This document shows positions 1 to 19,332 of a stretch of DNA of 64,000 bases, one piece after another. How positions within the stretch are numbered: position 1 is the stretch's first letter; each line of letters starts with the position of its first letter. A program made the position numbers and the translations under genes. This stretch comes from Struthio camelus (Eukaryota; Chordata; Aves; Struthioniformes; Struthionidae), in contig NC_090968.1 of assembly GCF_040807025.1 (NCBI RefSeq), positions 5,011,906-5,075,905 of the forward strand. Reading direction: 5' to 3'. Under the pieces are notes generated by a model, which did not search any database, was not told the origin of the DNA, and saw only the letters and a list, made by a program, of their open reading frames with translations.

Positions 1-2727
1 TCTCTTATTTAACAAGGCAACGTTATTTAGGGCTTGGCAATTAATAGATTTTCCACGAGAATAATCTTTCTAGCTTCTGAAAAATCATGGGGAAAGAACG
101 AGTCTCATGTTCGGTGTTCTGGTCAGTGGGGTAACCAGAATGTTTGCTATACTAACTTTAGGATCTGTGCCTTGTTCTGGTAATAAAAAGAAAAAATACA
201 TAATTGACGCTCTTGCAAAACAAATTCCTGTAACCATTGGCGAGAAAAGTTTCAAGAGACTTTCTCAAGAGTAAATTGGGGAGGCTGCTGTATCAGCTCC
301 CAATTTTAAAGGGCTGCTGTGCAAATTAAAACGTGTATTGCTGGATAATTCCTGCTGGCCTTATTGCGTACCTAGTGCTGAGGATTTCCTGCAAGAGGCT
401 GAGCAGGGGACGCTCTTGCCTCCCTGTAAACGGGAAAGGATTCTTCCACAGCGCACGAAAAAAGCAAATTCATGATTCATGAAGGCTCTGGCCATAGATC
501 TTGCAAAGAAATGCTTGGCAGCTTTAGAGAATAGCTGGGTTTATTTTAACCTTTAAGAATGACACCAATTTCACAGCTGTTAATGCTATGTGGCTCCTAC
601 GCTTTCCAATGCAAATTGCACATGAAGGGCTAATGCATTTTGATGAAGGGGGGGTGAGGCAGAATCTCCATATTAATGTGCCAATATCTTTGTTCTGAAG
701 TGTTTAATTTTATGCTTTAATGAGAGATCCTCTCTCTGGTGAAGGCAAGCCTTTGCAAGAAACTATTTAGATATTTGCTAGTGTCATCAGGCTCCGGAGC
801 AGGGGGAGGGAAATATTTTTTGCAAGTGTTGTTTTGTTTTGTTCTGTTTTGCTTCTGTGGCAAGAGCAGTTGCGGTGGGAGGCTCACAGAGATATGGTGG
901 ACCCTGAGTAAAGGTCTTGCGCAAAGCCCCTCGAAATCAGGGTTTGGTGTTAATTCTTGCTGCAGCCAAAAGAACAGTGGATTTTTGAGTGAGCCGCCCG
1001 GGAGAACTGCTGGCTGCAAGGACGGAAACAGACCCGAGGGATGCGTGAGCCCTCTACAATTTTGGGGTGCCTCCGCCTTCCCTTCTGCGGTACCAGCGTC
1101 TCTGAGCTGTTGCGCTTTCCTTGGGTGAACAGCCCTGTTACTGTGTGCAAAACCTCTGTGTGCCGTGAGCCTCAGGGATGGACCTGCTCGAGCGGAAGAA
1201 AAAGCCCTGGCCCTGGGGTGCAGGTACATATTGAACGCAAGCCGGCCAGGCCAGCGGTTGGTGATAGAGGAGTGAAACCACGAGCCTGTCGCAGCAATGC
1301 CCCTAAGGGGCTGTTTTCCCTTCCCCGGATGAGCGTTTCCACTGACGAGCCCGGGCCGGAGTACCTGGAATTGAGTGCGGAAAGTTGGTTGTGTATTTGA
1401 TATGTGATGCACATTTGGTCTTAATCAAGATCCCGTTGAGACAGGCAGTCAGGATTTAGGGCATAGGATTTCAAATAATACCGGGCTATTATTAATAATC
1501 GCTTTTCATCATGCATTGCATTTACAAGCTAGAAAAGCAGCCCAGCAGAAATACACCAAACTACATAATTGCTTTTATTAAAAAATCAAATTATGCGAAG
1601 TGAATAAATCATGTAGTACAGTAATATGAGAAGTCCTTTTCCTTGGCTTCATTTACGTTAGCGATTAACTCAAACACATCATGAGACAATAGTTGCGACC
1701 TCCTGTTGGGCATAAAACAATTTTGCCTTAAGACACGCAGTGGTCGTGACACGATTAATCCTTTTCTGACTTTTGCACGAATCCCGGAGACGGTGCATCC
1801 CTTTGTTTACCACCAGAGTGCTGAGCGGCTGCTTTCTCTTGCCGGGTTTACGGAGGAAGGCTGAAGCCTGTAGACGGGTTTGAGTGGCCGTGTCGGGGCA
1901 GACACCCAGGTAACTTTTTAATTGAATCCTGCCTTTTGGAATAAGTCCTGACGTTGCTTACGCCGGTGCAGCCGGCATTATTCACTTGGCCTAAGCAAAT
2001 TAAAAGGTTCTGCTTAGCCTCTCCCTTCCTTTGCTTTTATACTGTCAGTGTAATTGAAGCTACCGCTGGGTTATAACTTGGCGATGGGGACTCGCATGCA
2101 GACAGCGCGCGGCGCCGCGCCAGGGTAACGGCCCAGACGAAGGGCCGATGCTGCGTTGGGCAGCTGCGCTGCCGCCCACCTGTTGAGCAGCGGGTCCAGC
2201 TCCCGCGCCGTCCCCGAGCATCCCCGAGCTCGCCTGCCACCGGGAAGGGCCGGGGCGGCTGCGTACGTGTGCGCGCCGGCGTCGCCGCTCCGCGCCGCCT
2301 TTCGGGAGCGGGCTCCTCTGCTCGCAAGGAGCAGCCGTGCAGGGAGAAAGCAGCGGAGCGTTGCTAACTCCCGAGGTGGTGCAGTTGCTCACGTCCCTCC
2401 GGAGCGGAGCGCGTGGAGGCTCCGGCGGTGGGGTCGGGAAGGTGGGCAGGGATCCGGTTACAGCGGCGGGGGGCCGCCGGCCAGCCGCGGGGCCGGGGGG
2501 TGAGGGGGGATTGGTGCAGGGCTCCCCTCTTCTCTTTGTCTTTTATTTTTTTTTAAAATCTTTCTTCTTTCCCATATTTCTCCGTGAGGTTTGACCAAAA
2601 CCTTGCCGCCTTGGGAATGGGGCTGCAGGGGCGCAGCGGGTGCGCTGTGCGTGCCCTGCTGTCAGCTGCCGACACCGGGCCAACTCGCTCGCAGCTGACC
2701 ACGGCTTTCTCTTTCTCTTTTACACAT

Positions 2728-2791
2728 CTGCATGCACACTTATATGTATAGGTATATATGTTTGTGTATATGCACACACATATATGTATCA
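2728..2791. repeat. TA/CA-rich simple repeat
   Basis: This is an imperfect run of alternating purine and pyrimidine, mostly TATATG, TGTGTA and CACACA steps. It looks like a decayed dinucleotide microsatellite. Confidence 0.6.
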
Positions 2792-3927
2792 GCTAGAAAA
2801 CAAAGGTTTGGAATGGAAACGCCTGCACTTTGGGGCAGCATTTAACCCGTAAGGGAAGCTAGGGAGAAAATTCTTCCTCGCACCTAACACTGGGCTTTTC
2901 CTCCTGGACGAATGGACCTTCTTTTGCTTTTTTTTTTTTTTTAATTTCATTTTTTTGCTTTTCTATTTTTGGGGGGCGGGGGGAGTGTTATTTTTCTTTC
3001 TGCTCTCTCCAGGTGTGCTCTTCACCCTCCAGGGCAGCTATTAACGGGCTAGAGGAGAAAGGAAGATCTTCAGGGGAAATCCTCTCCCATCATGGGTGTT
3101 CTTACCGTGTCCCTAAACCTTCTAGTAACGGCCTTCGTGACCCTGGAGCAGGCAAACGGCCGAGCTGCGCACAGCCCAGCGGCTCCTGCGCTGGTTCTTT
3201 CTTTCTCCCATCTAAAAGCCTGAGTACGAAGGATGAGACAAACTCCTCCATCCCCCATTCAGTGACTGTGGAAGGGAGGTTACAGGGGGATTTTTCAGTA
3301 CCTGTTGCCTTCGCTGTGCAAGGTGACGAATGGAGATGTGCCCTGGTACCGCAGGGCTCGAGGGCCTCGCGTAGAAATGCTCGTACAAGTCTCCTGCCAA
3401 ATGTGACGGCAACTCGGTATGGGTGCTTCGCTCCCTGCGGCGCTTTCCCACTTTCTTAAAGTACGGGCACGCTCCGCAGGGTCTCTTTGGAGACTTCAGA
3501 TAAAACGTCTCTGATGTTTCAGCGTTTGCACGTGGCCCGATCCAGCGAACCACACTATGGCGTAGTGCCTCTTCCCATTTCCGAACTCAGCCTCATCTTG
3601 CAGCTGCTCACCTTTTACTGATGTTTGTGATCAGGACTGGTTGCTTTAAACGCAGCCAGCAGGTACAAATACTAAAACTAGCTTGGATGTCCCTAAAGGA
3701 GTGTATCAGCCCTGCAGTAAAGCTAGGGGAAAGAATAGAAAATGTGTTTGAGGAATTTAGTACCTGTATAAACTACTTGCTACTCTCTAACTTTTCATTA
3801 CGGTTTGACTCCCATCAGGACGCGTACGTGTTTGGAGGTCAAGGGCAACCCGGTTTGTTTTGCACACTACTTCAGCTCGGATTGAAACATTAGAAAAAGT
3901 AGGAATGTTCACCTTGGAGGGAGGAAT

Positions 3928-3954
3928 CAGATTTGAGTTTGAAATTCAAATCTG
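3928..3954. repeat. Perfect 9-bp inverted repeat (hairpin)
   Basis: CAGATTTGA at 3928-3936 is matched by its exact reverse complement TCAAATCTG at 3946-3954, with a 9-nt loop. It lies about 60 bp before the probable old repeat remnant at 4005-4080 and may belong to it. Confidence 0.6.
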
Positions 3955-4004
3955 CGGAAAATGCAAAGCTTCCACTCCAAATGGGACGTAGATAGAATAG
4001 TGAT

Positions 4005-4080
4005 TCATCCCCCATTGAAGTCAATGCCAGAGTTGCTTTTGATTTTAATCGGAATCAAACCCCGTGGGATTATTCTCACT
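4005..4080. repeat. Probable degenerate ancient amniote interspersed repeat
   Basis: The core CATTGAAGTCAATG (4013-4026) is a 6-bp inverted repeat with a 2-nt centre. It is followed by a degraded GATTTTAATCGGAATCAAAC segment. This resembles the CATTGACTTCAATGG motif found in old dispersed repeats of reptiles and birds. The family name is not certain and the limits are approximate. Confidence 0.4.
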
Positions 4081-4299
4081 TGCAAACTGGACCGGTCCCA
4101 TTAAGTAGAGAAGCCACAGCGCTTTTGCAGGGTTGGGTGTTTTCTTTTTTAATTTTATTTTTATTTAATGAAATTGGCTCAGTGTCACAGCACTGGGACG
4201 AAACACAAAACCCTTCTGTTTGAGTGCTTTTCGAATATTCTTGGAACATCTGGCACAGCTGTTATTTTGACCCCAAGGCAGGAGCACAACCTCGCTCCT

Positions 4300-4319
4300 G
4301 CTCCAATTCCAATTGGAGC
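4300..4319. repeat. 20-bp near-perfect palindrome
   Basis: GCTCCAATT (4300-4308) and AATTGGAGC (4311-4319) are exact reverse complements around a 2-nt centre. The function is unknown. It may be another piece of an old repeat, or chance. Confidence 0.55.
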
Positions 4320-5626
4320 TGACACCAAATATGCCAACGAGAGCGGGGCCGCGCAGCCCAAACCGCGTGGAAGAAATCGCAGCTCCGTGATGGGGCGAGC
4401 AACCAGACCAGTCCCGTTGTCACGGTTATAGCTGTCAAACCTAGGCAAAGGCAGACAGGAATGAGATAAACCAGTGGACGCTGTTTCTGGAGATCTGCAA
4501 AGGAAGAAGTTACCTCTGTTTTTCTTTAAATTGCTTCCTTATTGTTTTTTTTTTTAAGTCAGCCACTCGTAAACCCAAACGAATGCACACAAGATGAGTT
4601 TTGCACCTCCACTTAAATCATATTTGTAGAATTAGTTCATGTACTACTGAACGTGCCTTCTCTATATGGCCATATTTCTGAATTTGCGTGAGCTTCATTT
4701 CCTTGTCTTGCATCACGGAGACGATAGCGTTTTCCCTACAGAAAAGATTGTGGCGATAGCTCAGATCGGAGTGAAACAGACGCTGGAGATCCAAGCGGAG
4801 CTATCTCATCTCTCCGATCAGTAATATTTGATATCTAAATCTGACTTATTCTAAACAGCGGGAATTTGTAACTTTTTATCTGTAAATCTTCTTTCTCCGT
4901 GCACCTTCCTGCTTTCGTTTCAGCTCTAAGACTTAACGCTCCTGCTTATGCTTTCATCCCTTAAGTAGTCAGAGCCTTAAATTGTCTCTGGCATACAGGA
5001 TAATCAGTCCGCTCGTGTGTTAAGCCTCATTATGTGCCTATTAAAATGAAGATTGAATCAAGCATGAGGGTGCCTCCGCTGCCTCCTTCCCTTATGAAAT
5101 CTGCAAAAACAAGCTGGGGGGTGGGGGGGGGGAAGCAACCTGACCATGTTTTCTGGAGCTTGACTTACAAGCGCGCCGCAGCAGGAGGGGCGCGCGCCCG
5201 GGACAGCGCGGGGCAGGTGAGGAAGGGGCGCGCGGCGGCTGAGCGCCGGGGGGCGCAGGGGTGGGCGCCGAGGCGGGTGTTTGCCTGGGTCCGCGCGTGG
5301 GCTCGCCGGCCCCCGCACGCCCTTTGGCGATGCCCGGAGCGGCCGGGGCCGCCGGGCTGACCCCGCTGGGCGAAGGCTCGAGGCAGGCGTCTCGCAAGCC
5401 CCCCCGTGGTACCTGCTGGGGGAAACCGCCCCTGCCCTCCTTCCCAGCTGATGCAACCCTGCTATAAATGCATGGGAAAATGCCTTCTCTTAAAGGGCAG
5501 GTGACTTGGGGGGAAAGATGTGGGGCTGCCCTTGAGCTCCGTTAAGCCATAGGAAGCCCCCCCCCGGCCTTGCCACCGCCTCGCCGGCGATTAACTTTGC
5601 TGTTATTGTTGTTTGGCAGGTACTTT

Positions 5627-5795
5627 TAATTGGCTGGAAAATATTCTTCCTGTGAAGTTGCAGTTTTCTGGGGCTTGAATGAGTCCAGTCTGCCATTGGC
5701 TGTGCCCGGCGCCTCCGGATTGGCTCTGCCGCCGGCGGGGGGACCGATAAGGCCGGCTATAAAAGCCCTGGGCTCGCAGCCGGTCCCCCAGCGAG
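5627..5795 (+). promoter_or_regulatory. STC1: STC1 core promoter (TATA box, three inverted CCAAT boxes)
   Basis: A consensus TATAAAAG lies at 5758-5765, which predicts transcription start near 5788-5792, about 200 bp before the STC1 start codon. Three inverted CCAAT boxes (ATTGG) lie upstream at 5629-5633, 5695-5699 and 5719-5723. A GATAA motif at 5746-5750 sits just before the TATA box. The surrounding sequence is GC-rich. The spacing of CCAAT, TATA and start codon fits a regulated TATA promoter. The transcription start is inferred, not observed. Confidence 0.82.
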
Positions 5796-5990
5796 CGGGA
5801 GCCAGCAGGGCCGGCCGAGCGGGCGCCAGCGCTTCCCCAGCCCGCACGCTGCTCGCTCGCCACCAGCGCCCGTCCGGATCCACATCTTCCTTCGCGCCGA
5901 TAGTGGGAGAGAAGAGACGCGCACACACACACGCACCAAAAAAAACCCAAAAATCCCCCAAAACCACACTTAGCGGAAACTTGTCAGAGA

Positions 5991-13151
<7,161 letters not shown>

Positions 13152-16100
13152 CCCCGCCGGGTCGCGCGAATGGGTGTGTAAGGGATGCTAAGCACTACCA
13201 AAGCTGACGTCTCTCTTCTAGAAGAGTAATGCACCCAAACCAAGTGTACTGTAGCTAGTTTTAATAACGACTAGGAACTGGTTTTAGATTTAGTCATTGA
13301 TATTTTCTATTCCTCTTGAACAAACTTTTGCATGGATCTGTGTTCAGTGTCTCAGCTTTCCAGCCGTCAGAGTGTCTCCATCTCTTTTTCTTTTCCCCCA
13401 GGAAAAAATATCCAAAACGATCTTAGTCTTAAATATAACCATACAGTAGTCAGGCCTTCAGACAACAAACTCAAAATGTACTGTAGCGCTAGCACCATTG
13501 AAGTCTGAAGATTTGGCACCGCGGAGAATAGCTTATTCTCCCTCGTAGTAAGCTGGTAGGCGATGATAGATGCACTAACAACTATTGCACATCCTGAAGA
13601 TGGCAATGGAATTCGTGTTATGAATCTGTGCTGGCCATGGACGAATATGAATGTCATATTCCAGGTCTCTTAGTGTCCTACAGTCCTAATCCTTCCACTG
13701 CAGCTCCTCTAGCTGGTTAATTTACCAAACTTGCTAGCTGTGGGTGGTTGTAGTTACCGTGATCTGGCACCACAGTGCAAAATGAGCTAAAGCAACCTCT
13801 CCCCCACCCGCCCCCCCCAAATCAGCAGAGGAGCATTTTGTACTGTGGAAATCAGTAAAGGAAGTGCCGGTCTATGGGTAAAGCTAGTCAGAAGGTTACA
13901 TAATCTTGCATTGTATTTAAAAGCTAACATCTATGTACTGTATTTAATTGTCTAAAGCTTTAAAAGAAACCTAACACAAACAAACCCTTTCTTAAGACTA
14001 GAGTATTAAAGGTCTTGCTCTAACTGTGGTATAAATAGTTTTAAAATCTGTCATGTACTGTACATAAATTCCACAAGAGTCTGCTTAAAAGAAGCAGAAT
14101 ATAATAACTTTATTGCATAAACTTAGTTTTGTAAGTTAGCTATTTTTTTTTCCTGGAAACAGTATCTCTGTCATATTCAAAAGTTCGCATTCTACTTTGT
14201 GGCCTTTTTATAGTGGAAGAGAGAAGATGTTTAAGACAGAAACGATGAAGACAGGGCCAGAAACAAGCCTCTCTTTTCATAGGTAACGTGAGTTGAGACT
14301 GGCCAGTCCCGTCTCCGCAGAGCTGCCGTGAACCTTTAACCGTACCCAAGGCAGAGCCCTGCAGGAAAGCTGCTGGGGGCGTTATCAAAGGCGGACAGAA
14401 CAACTGCTTTGGCATCTCATAGCTGCCACGGGGAGTAAAAATTTCCTTAAAAAGGCGATTTCTGGGGAAAGGCAGGTTTTTCCTGCAGCTCTCTTGAACT
14501 CTGAACGTGAAACAACGTGCCTGTCTTTAAAAGGACACACGCAGCACGGCTCTGGCATCTGCCTTTGCTCAGGCGCAGGCCTGCAGCGGCGGCAGCAGCC
14601 CCGTGCCCGGTGCGCCGCGCTGCGCGGGAGCCTGGCCGGGCTGCGGGGAGCCAGGCAAAGCCACAGCTGCTGCTGCACGCTCCCCCTCTGCCCGCTAGCG
14701 TCCATCTGCGGGGTGGGTGACTCTTGCTCAACTAGTTAGAGAGCTAATAAAGGAGGGGTCTATTTTCCTTTTCAAAATCTAAAGCAATATAACCTTTTTT
14801 TTTTTTAACCACAAAGCCTTTAAACAATAACTTGCTGCTAATACATTGAAACCAGATGCAGTGGCAGCATTGCTAATATTGCTGTCTTCATTAAATGTAG
14901 CCCAAAAGTGCTGTCATAAAATTGCAAGCGGCAAAAAATGTTGCTGACGGTGGAGGTTTTTGGGGTTTTTTGTTTGTTTTACTTTGTTCGAATACTCTGA
15001 ATCGCGCAGTCCGGAGCAAGCAAGGCGCGATACTGTAGCTTGTTCTGAAATCTCAGTCAGGTATATAGAGTGCAACCGAAGGAAGTTTTGCCAGGTGAAA
15101 ACCAAAGGTGCTGCCCCGACAAGTTTGACGTCCGCTTGGGGAACGGATCGCAGTTGGTTTTGCCCGCCGCGCGGCACCCTGTCGGCCCGAGGGGTACTGC
15201 CAGGCCGGGAGAGCCGCTGGAGCGCGGATCGCTGTTTGGGGAAGCAGTTGCAAAAGGTTTTTAGCTGAGGCGCGGGGCAGCCGCCGGGGCAGCGCGCGGG
15301 GGGCACCTGGCAGCCGCCCGCGTGGGCGAGAGCCTCCCGCCGAGGGGCCGCTCGGTGCATCCATTTCTGTGAAAACCCAAAGAGTCGCCAGAGCTGATTT
15401 GGGGCTGGGGGCAAGGCTCCGGTTACCCTGAACCTTAGCCTTTTGGGTTGTCGAAATTAGGATTTTTTTTTTTTTATCCAGTGGGAATTTAAACTTCCCC
15501 CCCCCTCCCTTTAATACGGGTGGGAAGAGGAGCGGGAAAAGACTTCCCGCCGGGTCGATGCGCTCTGGTCTCGCGGGAGCCTGGACCTCCTCACCGGATT
15601 GTTGAGCTGCTTAATATGTCACTTTTTCTTTTTTTTTTTCCTATGCTAAAGTAGTAAGGAAGCCACAAGCACACCCAACATCCATAAAATGAAAAGGCCA
15701 GGGGTTCGCCTTGCCTCGCCTTGGCCGTCCCGCCTCGGCCGGTGCCGCGCAGCTCGCCCGGTCCGCGGAGGGCGCCGGGGCGGTGGCGGAGGCGCTTCCC
15801 GGCGGCTGGAAAGGAGGCCGACTTGTCGGTGGGCGAAGTAGGTGAGCGAGATGCCCCTGGGGACGGGGAAATGATTCTCCATATTATGTCCGGCTATCTC
15901 ACGTTTTATTTAATCTCTAATGCTTTATTTTTTTAATCTTGCGTTCACTGCAAAATGATTTCTCTTGGGGGGGGGGGCGGGGAGAGGGGCTTATCTAGAA
16001 ATGTTTGCATGATTCTCATTGTGATTTGTTTGCACTTTAGATGTTTTGTGCCATTATAAATTTGCATTATGTATTTATAATTTAAAGATACCTAGAGGGG

Positions 16101-16365
16101 GGAGAGAGTTTGGTTTTTTGTTTTTTGCTGAGTACTGGAATAAACAGTGAGCATATCTGGTATATGTCATTATTTATTGTTTAAATTACATTTTTAAAGC
16201 TCAGTGTGTTCATATAAAGGTTATTTGAAACATATCATAGTAATGAGAAAGATGCAAGTTATTTTCTTTGCTTATTTTTATAATTAAAGATGCATAACAT
16301 AATGAGGCCTATGTTGGATTTTTCTTCTGCAATGAAATAAAATGTCAGATTTAAGATTTTTTCAG
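13152..16365 (+). other. STC1: STC1 3' untranslated region
   Basis: About 3.2 kb follow the stop codon before the best poly(A) signal. This is close to the roughly 3 kb 3' UTR of mammalian STC1 (from memory). The first kilobase and the last 400 bp are AT-rich with ATTTA elements, for example at 16073-16077 and 16172-16176, as in unstable, regulated mRNAs. The middle (about 14.54-15.86 kb) contains GC- and CpG-rich blocks. An internal AATAAA at 14746-14751 could give a shorter mRNA. Confidence 0.65.
16336..16341 (+). terminator. STC1: STC1 distal poly(A) signal (AATAAA)
   Basis: AATAAA lies at the end of a long AT-rich stretch and is followed about 20 nt later by a T- and GT-rich segment. GC content then rises sharply. 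Another AATAAA lies at 16139-16144. Cleavage is inferred near 16360. Confidence 0.6.
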
Positions 16366-19040
16366 TGTCTGACTCTTTCGTTGAACCATCCTGCCGCTGC
16401 TGAGCTCCGGGGCGGCAGCGCGACTACTGCGGGGGCTCTGGGCGCGCCGAGCGCGGCGGCCTTAAATCCTGCAGCGTAGCAGGCGCCGATCGCCCGTGAC
16501 GCCCGAAGAAGCAAGAGCGAGAAGCGGCTGAGCGCGGAGTAAATGATTCCCGGCGTTGCCTTTCGGCAGCCAGACCACCGCTCCCGCGGTCCCGGCTGCA
16601 GCATCCCGCCGCGGCTGCAGATCCCCGCGCGAAACCCCTTTCCTGAAGCCCCTCGCTTGTGTAGTGTGAATAAGACACGATTTACCCCGTCGGGCTACTG
16701 ATAGTAAAATTAAGGCAGAAACATTTTTTTAGTGACTGCATCTATGGCAGCGTTGCAGGGAGAACAAAGTATCTTGGTTTTTGACTCTGATGTGCCTGGA
16801 AGCGTGCCTTTATGCTTCATTCAGGATAGCGCTAATTCCTGGTGGAAGACCAGAAAGGAAAAAAAGTGCAATATTCAGTTAGCAGACTGAGTCAGGCTTA
16901 TTGCTTCAAAAGCTATTGCAAAAGTAAGGAAAAAAAAAAAAAAAACCCTACTTTCCCCATCATGTTGAAGCATGACTTGTTCGAAAGAATAAAAATTAAT
17001 GATACAGTTGTATTAAAAGAAAAACGACCAAACCTTGTGCTTCTGCTGTGTTTTGTCCAGCCAGGACCACGGTTTCTCACAAAACCCTTTCCTAACGTGA
17101 AAACGGTAAAAGCAAGGAAGGCTCGCGGTGACGGCCGCGGACATCGCTTCCGAAACGGAGCAGCAAACAGGCAACGGCTTCGGCTCTGTGCGCCCTGCGG
17201 CGCCCTTTTGTTTCATTTTTGGGTTTTTTTTTTTTATTTAACGTTTCCTTACAAACCAAGGGGAAAATCCTTTGACCCTTCGCCGTGCCGAGCAAGGAGC
17301 GAGGGGGCTCTCTGGCCCTTGAAACGACGCGGCACGAAACAGGGGCGAAATTTGGGGACGGCTTTTGCTTCCTGCGGACTAAGAAAAACAAAAAGCAGGG
17401 GTGGGGGGGGAAAAAAAAGACCTCTCCACAATATAGTGAAGGGCATTGTCTTTGCCGTCGTGATTCAGCCAGTATGACCGAGAATATGAAAGAAGCTCAA
17501 AACAAAAAAAAACGAAGTCAGATGTTTAAAAAAAAAAAAAATCCAAGGCAGGTTCAGAGGGGCGGGCTGCGGCGCGGGCGGAAGGCGCCCGGCCCAAAAT
17601 CCCGCTGGCAGATGCTGGGGTTTGTCACCCTTCCCCGCGCGGCCGGGGCGCGGGCGGACCACGGCAGGCGTCGAAAACCCCGCTGCCTTCCAACGCACCA
17701 GCCTTTTCCCAGAAAGCCGTCTTTTCCCCACCAAGTCCGCAGCAGGCAAACTGACTCCCTCTCTTCCCGGCCGGGAGAAAATGCCAGCTGCTTCCTTGGA
17801 CTTTTCATCAGTTGGGTTTTGTTTTTTGGTGTCTCAGCGCTTGGAGCGTTTTTTTGCTACGAACGCAAATCCCCGTTCGCCTCGCAGTGAGCCGCGGTGC
17901 TCGGATCGCACCGAAAAGCTTTGCGCAATTTCACTCCCAGCTGGGGAATTCAGACAGTGCAAACTAGCGGAAAGAGCGAGTTTTAGTGCGGCTATTTATT
18001 TTTATTGCTGTGCTGATAATTAATTCTAGCAGTTATTCCAGGAGGACTTTAAAAAAAAAAAAAAAAATCTTTGTCTACGGATTTATTTGCTTAACCGTTT
18101 CACATGTGTCTCCTCGAATCGCTTTATTGGCTGGCTACGGTTTGCATGAGCACTGCTGAACTCATTGCACCTGTCTAACGCCAGCGCTGACGGAGCTGGG
18201 GCGGGGGGGGGGACCCAGCCCGGAGCCCCCGGGAGAGGCGCTGGCGTCCCAGGGCGCCCCGTAAGGCCGGGAGCGGCGATGCCGGCACAAGGCCGCTGCT
18301 GGTGTCTCCTCTGCGCCGGGCAGGCGGGCTGCTCCCCGCGGCGGCTGCGTTCCCGCACCCAGCGCAGCCCCCCGGTGCGGGGGACAGGCAGCACCGGGGG
18401 GGGGGGGGGGAGGACGCCCCACCGGCATCCGCCACTGTCGCGGTGGTCCAGGCGGTTTGCAAGAGCCCCGGTTTGCAGGTGGCGGGTACCCAGCAGTTCT
18501 TTAAAAGTAGACTTCTTTTTTTTCGGCCAGGCCATCTTAAAACTCGGGGCATCAAACATCAGCTGGGAAAACCTGTGGCTCGCGCTCGCCCTGCCGCATC
18601 GCTGCCGGCCGCAGCCGCGGCCCCATCTGCCCCGCACCGCGTCGCCCAGCACGCCGGTACTGGCCTAACCTGTAAGAGCCTCTCTTAATTTTGCAGCCAC
18701 CACAGCCTGCATCTGTCAGCAGCGGTAGCAAATACCTCCCCGCTCCAGACTCCAAGTCCGCGGCCCGCAAGTGCCTCGCAGGGACGCGTTTCTCGCCGCA
18801 ACAGCAGTGCTCTTTAAACAGGCTTTAAAGGAGCTAAAGAGACACTCGGCAGCCGCCGGCCGGGCTGGTGGGGCTGGCAAGGGGCACGCTGACCTCGGCT
18901 CCTTTGCGCAGGCTGCCCCCTCCGCAGCCGGGACGTTTGCAGCTTTACGGGGCTCAGCGCTTTCCTGGCTGCTGATGCAGCAGCGCCTCGAAGCAACAGC
19001 ACCCTCTGCCGCGACGGTGCCTGAACCGGCACCAAGCAGA

Positions 19041-19332
19041 GCCAATACACCCATGCGTGTGCTGATACACCTACGTGCATGCCGATACACCCGTGTGCAT
19101 GCCAATACACCTGTGTGCATGCCGATACACCCACGTGCATGCCGATACACCCACGTGCATGCTGATGCACCCACGTACATGCCGATACACCCGTGTGCAT
19201 GCTGATACACCTACGTGCATGCTGATACAGCCGTGTGCATGCTGATACACCTACGTGCATGCTGATACACCTGTGTGCATGCTGATACACCCACGTGCAT
19301 GCCAGTACACCCATGCATGTGCCGACACACCT
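19041..19332. repeat. 20-bp minisatellite, about 14 copies
   Basis: Fourteen 20-bp units run in perfect phase from 19041 to 19320, followed by a degraded fifteenth. A typical unit is gtgcatgctgatacacctac. Units differ mainly at the CCACGTG / CTACGTG / CCGTGTG position. There is no indel between units, which suggests fairly recent expansion. Several units contain ACGTG, three of them the full E-box CACGTG. The tract is rich in alternating purine-pyrimidine steps. Confidence 0.95.

Larger units (their letters stand above)
1..5590. other. Intergenic region upstream of STC1
   Basis: No gene was recognised here. The first 2 kb and 3.6-5.1 kb are AT-balanced and poor in CpG. Blocks at about 2.1-2.5 kb and 5.16-5.45 kb are GC- and CpG-rich. 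The short open frames match no protein family I know and lack splice-linked partners. The stretch holds a TA/CA-rich simple repeat near 2.73-2.79 kb, a poly-T tract near 2.93 kb, and several short inverted repeats listed separately. It is likely the distal 5' flank of STC1 and may contain enhancers, which cannot be shown without alignment. Confidence 0.7.

Noticed and set aside
18716-19314. Open frames with Cys/His-rich repeats (HVGVSACT-type) that look zinc-finger-like
   Set aside because: They are direct translations of the 20-bp minisatellite, with no finger spacing and no flanking domain.
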